From the NCBI GenBank assembly GCA_039030175.1, contig JBCCER010000052.1, forward strand, positions 1 through 26,934: a stretch of 26,934 nt of DNA, written 5' to 3'. This document shows, in pieces, positions 6,805-14,104 of the stretch. Source of the DNA: JANQGH01 sp039030175 (GTDB lineage Bacteria > Pseudomonadota > Alphaproteobacteria > DSM-16000 > Inquilinaceae). The notes beneath the pieces are model-generated. The model searched no databases, was not told where the DNA came from, and saw only the letters and a program-made list of their open reading frames with translations. The translations under genes were made by a program, and so were the position numbers. The stretch's first letter is position 1; the number at the start of each line of letters is the position of its first letter.

Positions 6805-7814
6805 CCAGGGCTTTACGTGCGGTCGACGACCTTATCGAAGCCGGCCTCGTCGAAGCGTCCGATCGGGATTCTGTTGACGATGTCGCCAGCCGATATGCGG
6901 TCGCCATCACACCTACGGTCGCCGATCTGATTGACCGCGATGATCCTAACGATCCGATCGCGCGGCAGTTTGTCCCCACCGCCGCTGAGCTCGTTGTATC
7001 GAACGAAGAGAGGCCGGACCCGATTGCCGACCAAGCCCACAGCCCGGTTCCAGGCATTGTTCACCGGTATCCGGACCGAGTGCTGTTGAAGGCGGTCCAT
7101 GCCTGCCCGGTCTATTGCCGCTTTTGCTTCAGACGCGAAATGGTGGGGCCAGGCGGCGAGGTGTTGGATGAGCAGGCGCTAGATCGGGCGATTGCCTATA
7201 TCGCCGAAGACAAGGCCATCTGGGAGGTCGTTCTTACCGGTGGCGACCCGCTGATCCTGTCCACCCGGCGGCTGGCCGCTTTGATGAAGAAGCTGGATGA
7301 GATTGATCACGTCGAAGTGGCTAGATTTCATACCAGGGTCCCCATTGTCGATCCTGGGCGCGTATCGGAGGCATTGATTGAGAGCCTGTCGACGTCTTCA
7401 AAGGCGGTCTGGGTATCCCTGCACATTAACCATCCACGTGAGCTTTCGCCGACCGCTCTTACGGCAATTGAGAGGCTTGCTGATGCGGGGTTTCCCCTTG
7501 TCAGTCAGACCGTCTTGTTGAAAGGCGTCAATGACAGCGCAGCGGTCCTGGAGCAGCTGTTCCGAGACTTAGTGCGCGCCCGTGTCAAACCTTATTACTT
7601 GCATCATGCCGATCTCGCCCCGGGCACGTCTCACTTCCGCACGACCGTCGCTGACGGTCAGAAGCTGGTGCGTCATCTAAGAGGTAGGTTGTCCGGCCTA
7701 TGTCAGCCCACTTATGTAATCGACCCCCCCGACGGCAGCGGCAAGGTGCCGATTGGCCCGTGCTATGATCTTGGGACCGATAGCACGGGAGAGAATCCTT
7801 ACAGTGACCGTTGA
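6801..7814 (+). CDS. KamA-family radical SAM aminomutase (lysine 2,3-aminomutase or EF-P lysylation EpmB type)
   Basis: The 337-residue protein has the radical SAM motif ACPVYCRFCF with cluster cysteines 102, 106 and 109, followed by LTGGDPL (145-151). The PLP lysine is Lys315 in DGSGKVPIGP. Two aspartates that hold the side chain of lysine in clostridial lysine 2,3-aminomutase appear to be kept: Asp271 (HHADLAPGTSHFR) and Asp308 (VIDPPDG). Its length is nearer to EpmB (about 340) than to classical KamA (about 415). It could beta-lysylate EF-P in concert with EpmA, or make beta-lysine as an osmolyte precursor. Neither efp, epmA nor a beta-lysine acetyltransferase is in the window. The start overlaps ispH by ATGA, so the two are co-translated. 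Confidence 0.88.
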   Translation: MTRALRAVDDLIEAGLVEASDRDSVDDVASRYAVAITPTVADLIDRDDPNDPIARQFVPTAAELVVSNEERPDPIADQAHSPVPGIVHRYPDRVLLKAVHACPVYCRFCFRREMVGPGGEVLDEQALDRAIAYIAEDKAIWEVVLTGGDPLILSTRRLAALMKKLDEIDHVEVARFHTRVPIVDPGRVSEALIESLSTSSKAVWVSLHINHPRELSPTALTAIERLADAGFPLVSQTVLLKGVNDSAAVLEQLFRDLVRARVKPYYLHHADLAPGTSHFRTTVADGQKLVRHLRGRLSGLCQPTYVIDPPDGSGKVPIGPCYDLGTDSTGENPYSDR

Positions 7815-7847
7815 CCGAGGCAACTGATCCGGCCACTTTCCGGCGCC

Positions 7848-8813
7848 ATGGCTGTCTATACAGATGTTTCCGACGAAGAGGTCGCCGACTTCGCCGCCCT
7901 TTACGGGCTGGGTGAGGTACTGTCACTCAAAGGCATCGCCGAAGGCGTTGAGAACTCGAACTACCTGCTGGTGACAGAGCAGGACCAGTTCATCCTGACG
8001 CTGTACGAAAAGAGGGTCGACGAAGACGATTTGCCATTCTTCCTGGGGTTGATGGAGCATCTCTCCGCCAAGGGGGTGGCTTGCCCCCTGCCTGTCAGAG
8101 CGCCGGACGGGCGGGCGCTGCACACTCTGGCCGGTCGGCCGGCGGCAATCATCACCTTCCTTTCCGGTATGTGGCCGAAACGGATTCGACCAACCCATTG
8201 CGCTGAGCTAGGACGAGCGCTGGCTGAGATGCACTCCGCCGGCGAGGACTTTCCGATGGCGCGAGCCAACAACCTATCGGTCAGCGGATGGCGGCCCTTG
8301 CTGGAGGCCTGCGTTGATCGGGCGGATGAGGTGAAGCCAGGCCTTGGCGGCGACTTGCTGTCGGAGCTCGAGTGGCTAGAGACCAACTGGCCCGAAGAAC
8401 TGCCTGTCGGTGTGATCCATGCCGACCTGTTCCCCGATAATGTCTTTTTCCAGCGTGACAGCCTCACCGGCCTGATTGACTTCTATTTTGCGTGCACGGA
8501 TGCCTTCGCTTATGACGTGGCGATCTGTCTGAACGCATGGTGCTTTGAGCCAGACGGTGCGTTCAACGTCACCAAAGCCAAGTTGATGTTGTCGAACTAC
8601 CGTTCTAGCCGTCCCATCTCGGCCCCAGAATTGAACGCGTTGCCTCTGTTGGCTCGTGGCAGCGCCCTACGGTTTTTGCTGACGCGCCTTTATGACTGGC
8701 TGAACACGCCCGAAGGGGCACTGGTCAAGCCAAAAGACCCTTTGGAGTACTGGGCCAAACTGCGCTTTCACCAGGCTGTGACCGGTCCCGCTGCCTATGG
8801 GCTCGATCCGTGA
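7848..8813 (+). CDS. thrB: Homoserine kinase, type II (APH-fold)
   Basis: This enzyme phosphorylates homoserine to O-phosphohomoserine in threonine synthesis. It belongs to the aminoglycoside phosphotransferase fold rather than the GHMP family of enterobacterial ThrB. The product is 321 residues. MAVYTDVSDEEVADF is a typical start, and GIAEGVENSNY (29-39) is the nucleotide-binding loop region. The catalytic loop is HADLFPDN (191-198) and the metal-binding Asp is Asp211 in GLIDFYFA. The ribosome binding site is weak. It follows the KamA-family gene by 33 bases and overlaps rnhA by four bases (8810-8813). Confidence 0.96.
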   Translation: MAVYTDVSDEEVADFAALYGLGEVLSLKGIAEGVENSNYLLVTEQDQFILTLYEKRVDEDDLPFFLGLMEHLSAKGVACPLPVRAPDGRALHTLAGRPAAIITFLSGMWPKRIRPTHCAELGRALAEMHSAGEDFPMARANNLSVSGWRPLLEACVDRADEVKPGLGGDLLSELEWLETNWPEELPVGVIHADLFPDNVFFQRDSLTGLIDFYFACTDAFAYDVAICLNAWCFEPDGAFNVTKAKLMLSNYRSSRPISAPELNALPLLARGSALRFLLTRLYDWLNTPEGALVKPKDPLEYWAKLRFHQAVTGPAAYGLDP

Positions 8814-9262
8814 GCCGTTCGGCGGTTGAGATGTTCACCGACGGTGCCTGCTCCGGCAATCCCGGCCCAGGGGGATGGGGCGTAGTCTTGCGGTGGAACG
8901 GGCACGAGAAGGAACTTCATGGTGGCGAGCCTGAGACCACCAACAACCGAATGGAGTTGATGGCGGCCATTAGCGGCTTGGAGAGCCTCAAACGGCCGAT
9001 GAAAGTCGTACTGACCACGGACAGCGTCTATGTCAAAAATGGCGTTACGCAGTGGCTGGCAGGTTGGCGCGCCAATGGGTGGCGCACGGCCGCCAAGAAA
9101 CCGGTCAAGAATGTCGATCTATGGCAACGCCTGGAACAGGCGATCGGCGACCACGATATCGACTGGCGTTGGGTCAAGGGCCATGCCGGTCACCCAGAAA
9201 ACGAGCGCGCCGATATGCTTGCAAGACAAGGGGTTACAGAGGCCCGTAACGATGAGTTCTAG
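8810..9262 (+). CDS. rnhA: Ribonuclease HI
   Basis: RNase HI cleaves the RNA strand of RNA/DNA hybrids, clearing R-loops and primers. The 150-residue protein keeps all catalytic carboxylates: Asp11 (FTDGACSGNPG), Glu49 (NNRMELMAA), Asp71 (TTDSVYV) and Asp135 (NERADMLA), plus His125 in KGHAGHPENE. It also has the basic-protrusion region WRTAAKKPVKN. The start is GTG at 8810, overlapping the thrB stop in a GTGA junction. It is the last gene of the ispH operon and converges on folB across 60 bases. Confidence 0.98.
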   Translation: MSRSAVEMFTDGACSGNPGPGGWGVVLRWNGHEKELHGGEPETTNNRMELMAAISGLESLKRPMKVVLTTDSVYVKNGVTQWLAGWRANGWRTAAKKPVKNVDLWQRLEQAIGDHDIDWRWVKGHAGHPENERADMLARQGVTEARNDEF

Positions 9263-9322
9263 CTGATAACTAGCCGGCATTGCCGAACAATTATATATTG
9301 GGACCGGTCCCGTAGAACCAAT
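9263..9322. other. Short convergent intergenic gap between rnhA and folB
   Basis: This 60-base gap includes an AT-rich patch (about 9288-9299) and a perfect 12-base palindrome, GGGACCGGTCCC (9300-9311). A short weak inverted repeat, CGGCA/TGCCG, is at 9275-9285. No U-run follows, so I do not call a terminator. Confidence 0.4.
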
Positions 9323-9724
9323 TCAAGTATTCTGGCGCCGCTCGATTTCCACGCCTACCGACCCAGCATCTTCGAAGACATCTAGCTTCTCGACTCGGAT
9401 GCGGGCGGTCATCACCCGCCGGTCCTGCAGGCAGAATGCGGCAAGTTTTTCGGCTAGTGTTTCGACAAGATCGCTGTGGGCCTCGAGCGCAAGCTGGCGC
9501 GCAGCGATGACAAACGGTTCATAGCTGACCACGGCTTCGATACGATCCTCGCCTGTGCTGTCCTCGACAGCGAGGTCCATGTTGAGACGAACCCGCTGCG
9601 TCGCCGTCTTTTCGTGATCGTAGACGCCGATGCGGGCGTCCACGACCAAATCGCGGACGAACAGATGCCGGACGCCAAGGCGGGCAATCGGTTGGTCGGT
9701 GCTCGAGGGTGTCGCTTGGTCCAT
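9323..9724 (-). CDS. folB: Dihydroneopterin aldolase
   Basis: FolB converts 7,8-dihydroneopterin to 6-hydroxymethyl-dihydropterin and glycolaldehyde in folate synthesis. The 133-residue protein has the family signature RIGVYDHEK (31-39), with Glu38 likely contacting the pterin, and LVETLAEKLA (86-95). The catalytic lysine is probably Lys113 in IRVEKLDVFEDAGSVGVEI; most relatives have KP here, while this one has KL. It follows ccrM by 49 bases on the same strand and is likely co-transcribed with it. The folate link with the gcv operon is metabolic only. Confidence 0.9.
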   Translation of the reverse strand: MDQATPSSTDQPIARLGVRHLFVRDLVVDARIGVYDHEKTATQRVRLNMDLAVEDSTGEDRIEAVVSYEPFVIAARQLALEAHSDLVETLAEKLAAFCLQDRRVMTARIRVEKLDVFEDAGSVGVEIERRQNT

Positions 9725-9773
9725 TTCGATGCGCTTAGCACGGGTTCCGATGCAGCGGCAACGCGCGAGAATG

Positions 9774-10901
9774 TCAGTGCAGCTCTGCCCTTAGCTTCTG
9801 ACGTAGCAGATCGATTGGGGCGAGGCGCCCGCGGCTTGGCTCGAAATGCCAAAAGCTCCAGCCGTTGCAGCTTGGGGCGCCCTGCAGGGCCGCTCCAACT
9901 TTGTGGATCGACCCCCGGTGTTCGCCAGAGCCGTTCGCCGCGACCAGCGTGCCATCCGCCCTCACTTTGGCGCGATACCGACGTCGATGGTCGAACAGCG
10001 CGTCACCCGGTTTCAACAAGCCGCGTTCGACAACCCAGCCGAACGGGATGCGGGGTTCGCTTCGCTTAGCCACCAGCTTGATCGCCTCAGGGTCAGTCGG
10101 TCCGGCGATCTCGGCAAGGCGTTGTTCAGCATGGGCAAGATAGGCAGGGTCGCGCTCGATGCCGATATAGTGGCGCCCCAGTTTCTTCGCGGCGGCGCCG
10201 GTCGTTCCGGTGCCAAAGAACGGATCGAGAATAGTGTCGCCTGGTTTGGTCGATGCCAGAAGAATCCGGTAGAGCAACGCTTCCGGCTTTTGGGTTGGAT
10301 GCAGTTTTCGGCCCGCACTGTCCCGCAGCCTTTCTTGCCCGCTGCAAATCGGCAGCACCCAGTCGGAGCGCATCTGCAACTCCTCATTCAGGTTCTTCAT
10401 AGCCTCGTAGTTGAAGGTGTACTTGGCGTCTTGCGACCGGGCCGCCCAAATCATGGTTTCGTGGGCGTTGGTGAAGCGAGTGCCGCGAAAGTTCGGCATC
10501 GGGTTCGATTTGCGCCACACGATGTCGTTTAGAATCCAGTATCCGAGATCCTGCAAGATCGCGCCCACGCGAAAGATGTTGTGATAGCTGCCAATGACCC
10601 AAAGACTGCCCTCTGGCTTAAGCGCGTAGCGGGCGGCCGATAGCCAGTCTCGGGTGAACGCGTCATAGTCGGAGAAATGCGCGAACTGGTCCCAATCGGC
10701 ATCGACGCCGTCGACCCGACTGTTGTTCGGCCGATGCAGTTCGCCGCCAAGTTGGAGGTTGTAGGGTGGGTCAGCGAAGACACAGTCAACACTGCCCTGC
10801 GGCAAAGCGCGCATCAGGTCGATGCAGTCGCCACGCAGGATCTGATCACTGGGCAGACTTTTGAAGGGCGTCGTCTTAGCCATTGCGACACCATGATTCA
10901 T
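9774..10901 (-). CDS. ccrM: Cell-cycle DNA adenine methyltransferase, GANTC-specific (CcrM type)
   Basis: This beta-class N6-adenine methyltransferase has the catalytic DPPY motif (44-47, in FADPPYNLQLGGELHRPNNS) before the SAM-binding LDPFFGTGTTGAAAKKLGR (225-243). The C-terminal domain from about 285 (FDHRRRYRAKVRADGTL, GSIHKVGAALQ) is the RAMA-type DNA-recognition tail typical of CcrM. At 375 residues it matches the Caulobacter and Brucella enzymes, which methylate GANTC and control the cell cycle. No restriction gene is nearby, as expected for an orphan methyltransferase. I use the ATG at 10901, with AAGAGA six bases upstream; ATG 10883 would drop six residues. Four GANTC sites lie around its start (10895-10953). 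Confidence 0.95.
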   Translation of the reverse strand: MNHGVAMAKTTPFKSLPSDQILRGDCIDLMRALPQGSVDCVFADPPYNLQLGGELHRPNNSRVDGVDADWDQFAHFSDYDAFTRDWLSAARYALKPEGSLWVIGSYHNIFRVGAILQDLGYWILNDIVWRKSNPMPNFRGTRFTNAHETMIWAARSQDAKYTFNYEAMKNLNEELQMRSDWVLPICSGQERLRDSAGRKLHPTQKPEALLYRILLASTKPGDTILDPFFGTGTTGAAAKKLGRHYIGIERDPAYLAHAEQRLAEIAGPTDPEAIKLVAKRSEPRIPFGWVVERGLLKPGDALFDHRRRYRAKVRADGTLVAANGSGEHRGSIHKVGAALQGAPSCNGWSFWHFEPSRGRLAPIDLLRQKLRAELH

Positions 10902-11172
10902 GCGAATCTCTTCGTCAATAATTCAATTGAGTCAGATGGTTATCTGGTGAATCGAATGTGACGTATAATCTGAAGCCGTTATGTTTTTAGTTACAACTTG
11001 TTGTGGTTTACCTCCCCGGTAGCCACAGGATGTTGGGCGACCAACTCGCCCTCCGTCCAAACGACTTACTGTCTCTCAAGGCCGCGATCCTTCTCGCGCT
11101 TTTGCACTTGCCCTGCTAGTTCCTCACGGCGACCATACAGCATCCCAGCGTGTTCCGGCCGAAAGTGATCCC
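10902..11172. promoter_or_regulatory. Divergent regulatory region between ccrM and the FUSC gene
   Basis: This is 271 bases with no gene I can support. Near ccrM, four GANTC sites lie within 59 bases: 10895-10899, 10904-10908, 10929-10933 and 10949-10953 (the first is inside the coding start). Between them, on the minus strand, is ATAACCAT (10943-10936), a 7/8 match to the CtrA half-site TTAACCAT. Toward the FUSC side there is an inverted repeat ACAAC-TT-GTTGT (10993-11004) and a stem-loop TGTGG/CCACA with inner TACC/GGTA (11002-11027). No promoter hexamers are clear. Confidence 0.6.
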
Positions 11173-13422
11173 ATGAACATCAAAGACTGGCTGCGGAAAC
11201 GGGACCCCGATTTTCTCAACCTCAGGAAGTCCGCGCGCGCACTGCTAGTCGTTACGCCCCTTTTTTGGGTCTTGAAGGTCCCACTTGATCTTGGACAGCT
11301 TTCTACGTTCGCGGCCTTCGCCTGCTTCGTCGCGATGGTCTTCGCCAATTTTGGTGGACCGACGAAGCCGCGGGCAATGGCCTATCTGGCGATGATTGTG
11401 TTCGGTGACATCGTGATCGTCATTGGCTCGCTGTTCTCTGGCATTCCAGTCGCAGGTGCGGTGGCCATGTTTTTGATCATCTTCGCCGTATCGTTCGCTT
11501 CACTGTTTGGCGGGTATGCCTCTTCCTTCATGGCTCCGATCGCTTTGGCCTATTCGCTCGCGGTTTTGGACCCACTGTCCGCGTCGACCATCGACTCACG
11601 CGTGATCGGTTGGACGGTTGGCGGCTTTGCGGCGTTGGTCGCCAGTCTTGTTCTGTGGCCCATAGATCGTAGGCCGTTGCTCCGCCGATCGTTGGCCGAG
11701 GCCTGCGATGGTCTTGCAGATGCGCTCAACGCGATCGACGACCGGGATGCGGCGGAGGCTGGCTATCAACGGGCGGCGAACGCCATGATCGACGCGCGAC
11801 GAAAAACCAGCGAGCCCTTCCGTCCGGCCGGACCGATGGCGCGGGACGTCGGCTTGCTTCATTTGGTACAGCACCTGGAACAGGCGCTTGACGTGACGCG
11901 CCACATTCTTGATGAGGACCAGCCCCCTCATGCGCACGGCCATTTGGTTCCCGGCTGTATCCGCGTGTTTCGACGGACCAGTGCAGTGCTTTTGGGAGAG
12001 GCTGACCCAAGCGCTTTCGAAGAAGATCGTTCGGCCATGGAAGAAGCGCTGCTGGCCAGTTATCGCATGGTGGATACCGCCGCGATCCACCAGCCAGAGA
12101 TGGCCGTCGACGACCGCGGAGTTGAATATGCTGCGCCGGCCGATGTCAGGCTCAGCTTCCCGATCATCGCCCTTTCACACATGGCGGTTTGGGTAGAGGG
12201 AGCTGCGGCAATTGCGCTTGGCGCCGGCGTGTCGGTGAAACCGACAAAGGTGATCCCGGAGATACGGCCGATCACCGACGAAGCGGGGGCGATGTTTGAT
12301 CGAATTCGCAGAATCCTCATCAAAGGTGCCAGCCCTGACGGCGTAATCTTTCGCAACAGCGTCCGTGCTGCAGCCGCGATGACACTGGCGGTCGTTGTGG
12401 CTCAAATAGTTCCGGTCGCGCATGGCTTCTGGATCACGCTCGCTGCCATGTTGGTGGTGCATTCCAGTGCGGCCTCAACAACGTCGACGGCCCTCAAAGC
12501 CGTCGTCGGAACGGCCATCGGGTTTTTGATTGCGGCTGTCATCATCCTTCTGTTTGGCAACAGCCCCCTGGCTCTATGGATTCTACTGCCGATCACCATT
12601 TTCTTCGCTTCCTACGCCCCGGGTGTCATCGGTTTCCTGGCGGGACAAGCCGCCTTTACGTCCGTTGTGGTGGTGCTGTTCACGCTGATCGACCCGGTGG
12701 GCATCACCACTGCCGTGACCCGAGTCGAAACAGTGTTTTTGGGGGCGGTCAGTGGCGCCTTGATGGCTTTCATCTTGTGGCCGCATGGTTCCAAGGTCGC
12801 ATTGGCGAAGGCAGTCGCTGGCATCTATCGGGCCGCCGGGGATGGCGTTCGGACAATGATGTCCGATGCGTCAGACCGGCGCATCGAGATGAGTTCGGAA
12901 ATGCACGAGGCACGCCGCCGTGCCGAGGAGGCCTTCGAGGTCGCCTTGAGCGAGCGCGGCCAGCGGATTGACATGCGGGCCTGGATGAGGCTGATCAGGG
13001 CGCCCAACTTGGTTCATTCATTGGTCGTTGGTTTTCTGAAACCCCTCGACCCCTGGTTGGCTGAACATTGCGGCAAGGCGTTTAAGGCGACTGCCGACCA
13101 TCGCGATCATGTTGCAGCCATGCTCGACGCTGTTGGTGATCGGCTCGATCCCGATCGGACTCGCCAGCACGAAACGTCCCTTGGTCAACCATCTGAAAAC
13201 CCAACCACACTCTCCTTAGCATGCATCGACTGCGCGAAAGATGCCGGGCTTGACAAGGTCGACAATGCCAGGCGGCTGGTTGTGCTGAATGAATGGCTTT
13301 CCTATGTCGGCCAATACGTTCGGGCTGCTGAGCCCGATTTGAACCACGTCGCGCTCAACAGCCGGCACGGTTCATGGCTGCGCTGGTCGGCGCCAAAGCC
13401 GACCTCTCCTGTCGCTAAGTGA
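11173..13422 (+). CDS. FUSC-family inner-membrane protein (fusaric-acid-resistance/aromatic efflux type)
   Basis: The 749-residue protein has the two-block layout of FUSC proteins. A first membrane block spans roughly 20-172 (about six hydrophobic segments), ending in LVLWPIDRRPLLRRS. A soluble, partly helical region follows, and a second membrane block spans about 395-540, ending in FILWPHGSK. The repeated WP-basic ending marks an internal duplication. A cytosolic C-terminal region of about 200 residues completes it. Relatives (AaeB, YccS, FusC) are linked to export of aromatic acids, but no periplasmic adaptor or outer-membrane partner gene is adjacent, so the substrate is unknown. The ATG at 11173 has only a weak ribosome binding site. 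Its 3' end overlaps the convergent rnhB by eight bases. Confidence 0.85.
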   Translation: MNIKDWLRKRDPDFLNLRKSARALLVVTPLFWVLKVPLDLGQLSTFAAFACFVAMVFANFGGPTKPRAMAYLAMIVFGDIVIVIGSLFSGIPVAGAVAMFLIIFAVSFASLFGGYASSFMAPIALAYSLAVLDPLSASTIDSRVIGWTVGGFAALVASLVLWPIDRRPLLRRSLAEACDGLADALNAIDDRDAAEAGYQRAANAMIDARRKTSEPFRPAGPMARDVGLLHLVQHLEQALDVTRHILDEDQPPHAHGHLVPGCIRVFRRTSAVLLGEADPSAFEEDRSAMEEALLASYRMVDTAAIHQPEMAVDDRGVEYAAPADVRLSFPIIALSHMAVWVEGAAAIALGAGVSVKPTKVIPEIRPITDEAGAMFDRIRRILIKGASPDGVIFRNSVRAAAAMTLAVVVAQIVPVAHGFWITLAAMLVVHSSAASTTSTALKAVVGTAIGFLIAAVIILLFGNSPLALWILLPITIFFASYAPGVIGFLAGQAAFTSVVVVLFTLIDPVGITTAVTRVETVFLGAVSGALMAFILWPHGSKVALAKAVAGIYRAAGDGVRTMMSDASDRRIEMSSEMHEARRRAEEAFEVALSERGQRIDMRAWMRLIRAPNLVHSLVVGFLKPLDPWLAEHCGKAFKATADHRDHVAAMLDAVGDRLDPDRTRQHETSLGQPSENPTTLSLACIDCAKDAGLDKVDNARRLVVLNEWLSYVGQYVRAAEPDLNHVALNSRHGSWLRWSAPKPTSPVAK

Positions 13423-14035
13423 GCGCCATTGCCAGTTGCCGAGTGACCGGGGCGAAGCTGCGCCGGTGATGAGGGGTCACCCCCAGCGTGCCAAGCGCAT
13501 CCCTGTGCGCTTTGGTTCCATATCCCATGTTCGTCTCCCAGCCATAGCCGGGAAACTCCACGGCCAGACGCATCATCTCGGCGTCTCGGACCTGCTTTGC
13601 GACGATTGACGCTGCGGCAATCGAAAGGCTCTTGCTATCGCCCCCGATCACCGCGTGACCGGGGCACGAAAGGTCGGCAGGCACGCGGTTTCCATCCACC
13701 AACACGGCATCCGCTTCGAGGGGGAGTGCAATTAGGGCCCGGCGCATGGCCAGCATGCTTGCTTGAAGAATGTTCAGATCATCGATCTCCTCGACGCTGG
13801 CCCAGCCAATTCCGACATGACAGTGCGCTTTAATGGCCTTCAGCAGCGTTGCCCGGCGATCCGCCGAGATCGCCTTGCTGTCGTCCAGCCCGTCCAGGCC
13901 ATCGGGCAGCGGCATCGGGATGACCGCCGCTGCCGCCGTGACCGGACCGGCCAAAGGTCCGCGCCCCGCCTCGTCGATGCCGGCAATGACCCGTCCGGGC
14001 GCCCCCAATTCAGCCTCTAAGACAAAATCCGGCAC
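13415..14035 (-). CDS. rnhB: Ribonuclease HII
   Basis: RNase HII nicks DNA at single embedded ribonucleotides and starts ribonucleotide excision repair. The 206-residue product keeps the acidic site: Asp21 and Glu22 in AGIDEAGRGPLAGPV, Asp114 in VLVDGNRVP, and Asp133 in GGDSKSLSIAAASIVAK. The C-terminal GYGWETNMGYGTKAHRDAL is also canonical. The start at 14035 gives MPDFVLEAELG, normal for alphaproteobacteria. It follows the radical SAM gene by 69 bases and overlaps the end of the convergent FUSC gene by eight bases. Confidence 0.97.
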   Translation of the reverse strand: MPDFVLEAELGAPGRVIAGIDEAGRGPLAGPVTAAAAVIPMPLPDGLDGLDDSKAISADRRATLLKAIKAHCHVGIGWASVEEIDDLNILQASMLAMRRALIALPLEADAVLVDGNRVPADLSCPGHAVIGGDSKSLSIAAASIVAKQVRDAEMMRLAVEFPGYGWETNMGYGTKAHRDALGTLGVTPHHRRSFAPVTRQLAMALT

Positions 14036-14104
14036 CCATTGCCTCCGAATCGGAACGCCATCATTTGCAGTCTAGCTTGGCGATTGGGAATTGGTCTGAT
14101 CGAA

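Noticed and set aside
9300..9311. Perfect 12-base palindrome GGGACCGGTCCC between rnhA and folB
   Set aside because: With no loop it cannot form a useful hairpin, and a single GC-rich palindrome in a convergent gap is not enough to call an operator.
10981..11022. A 13-codon reading frame in the FUSC leader, possibly a leader peptide
   Set aside because: No convincing ribosome binding site and no run of regulatory codons; it is expected by chance.
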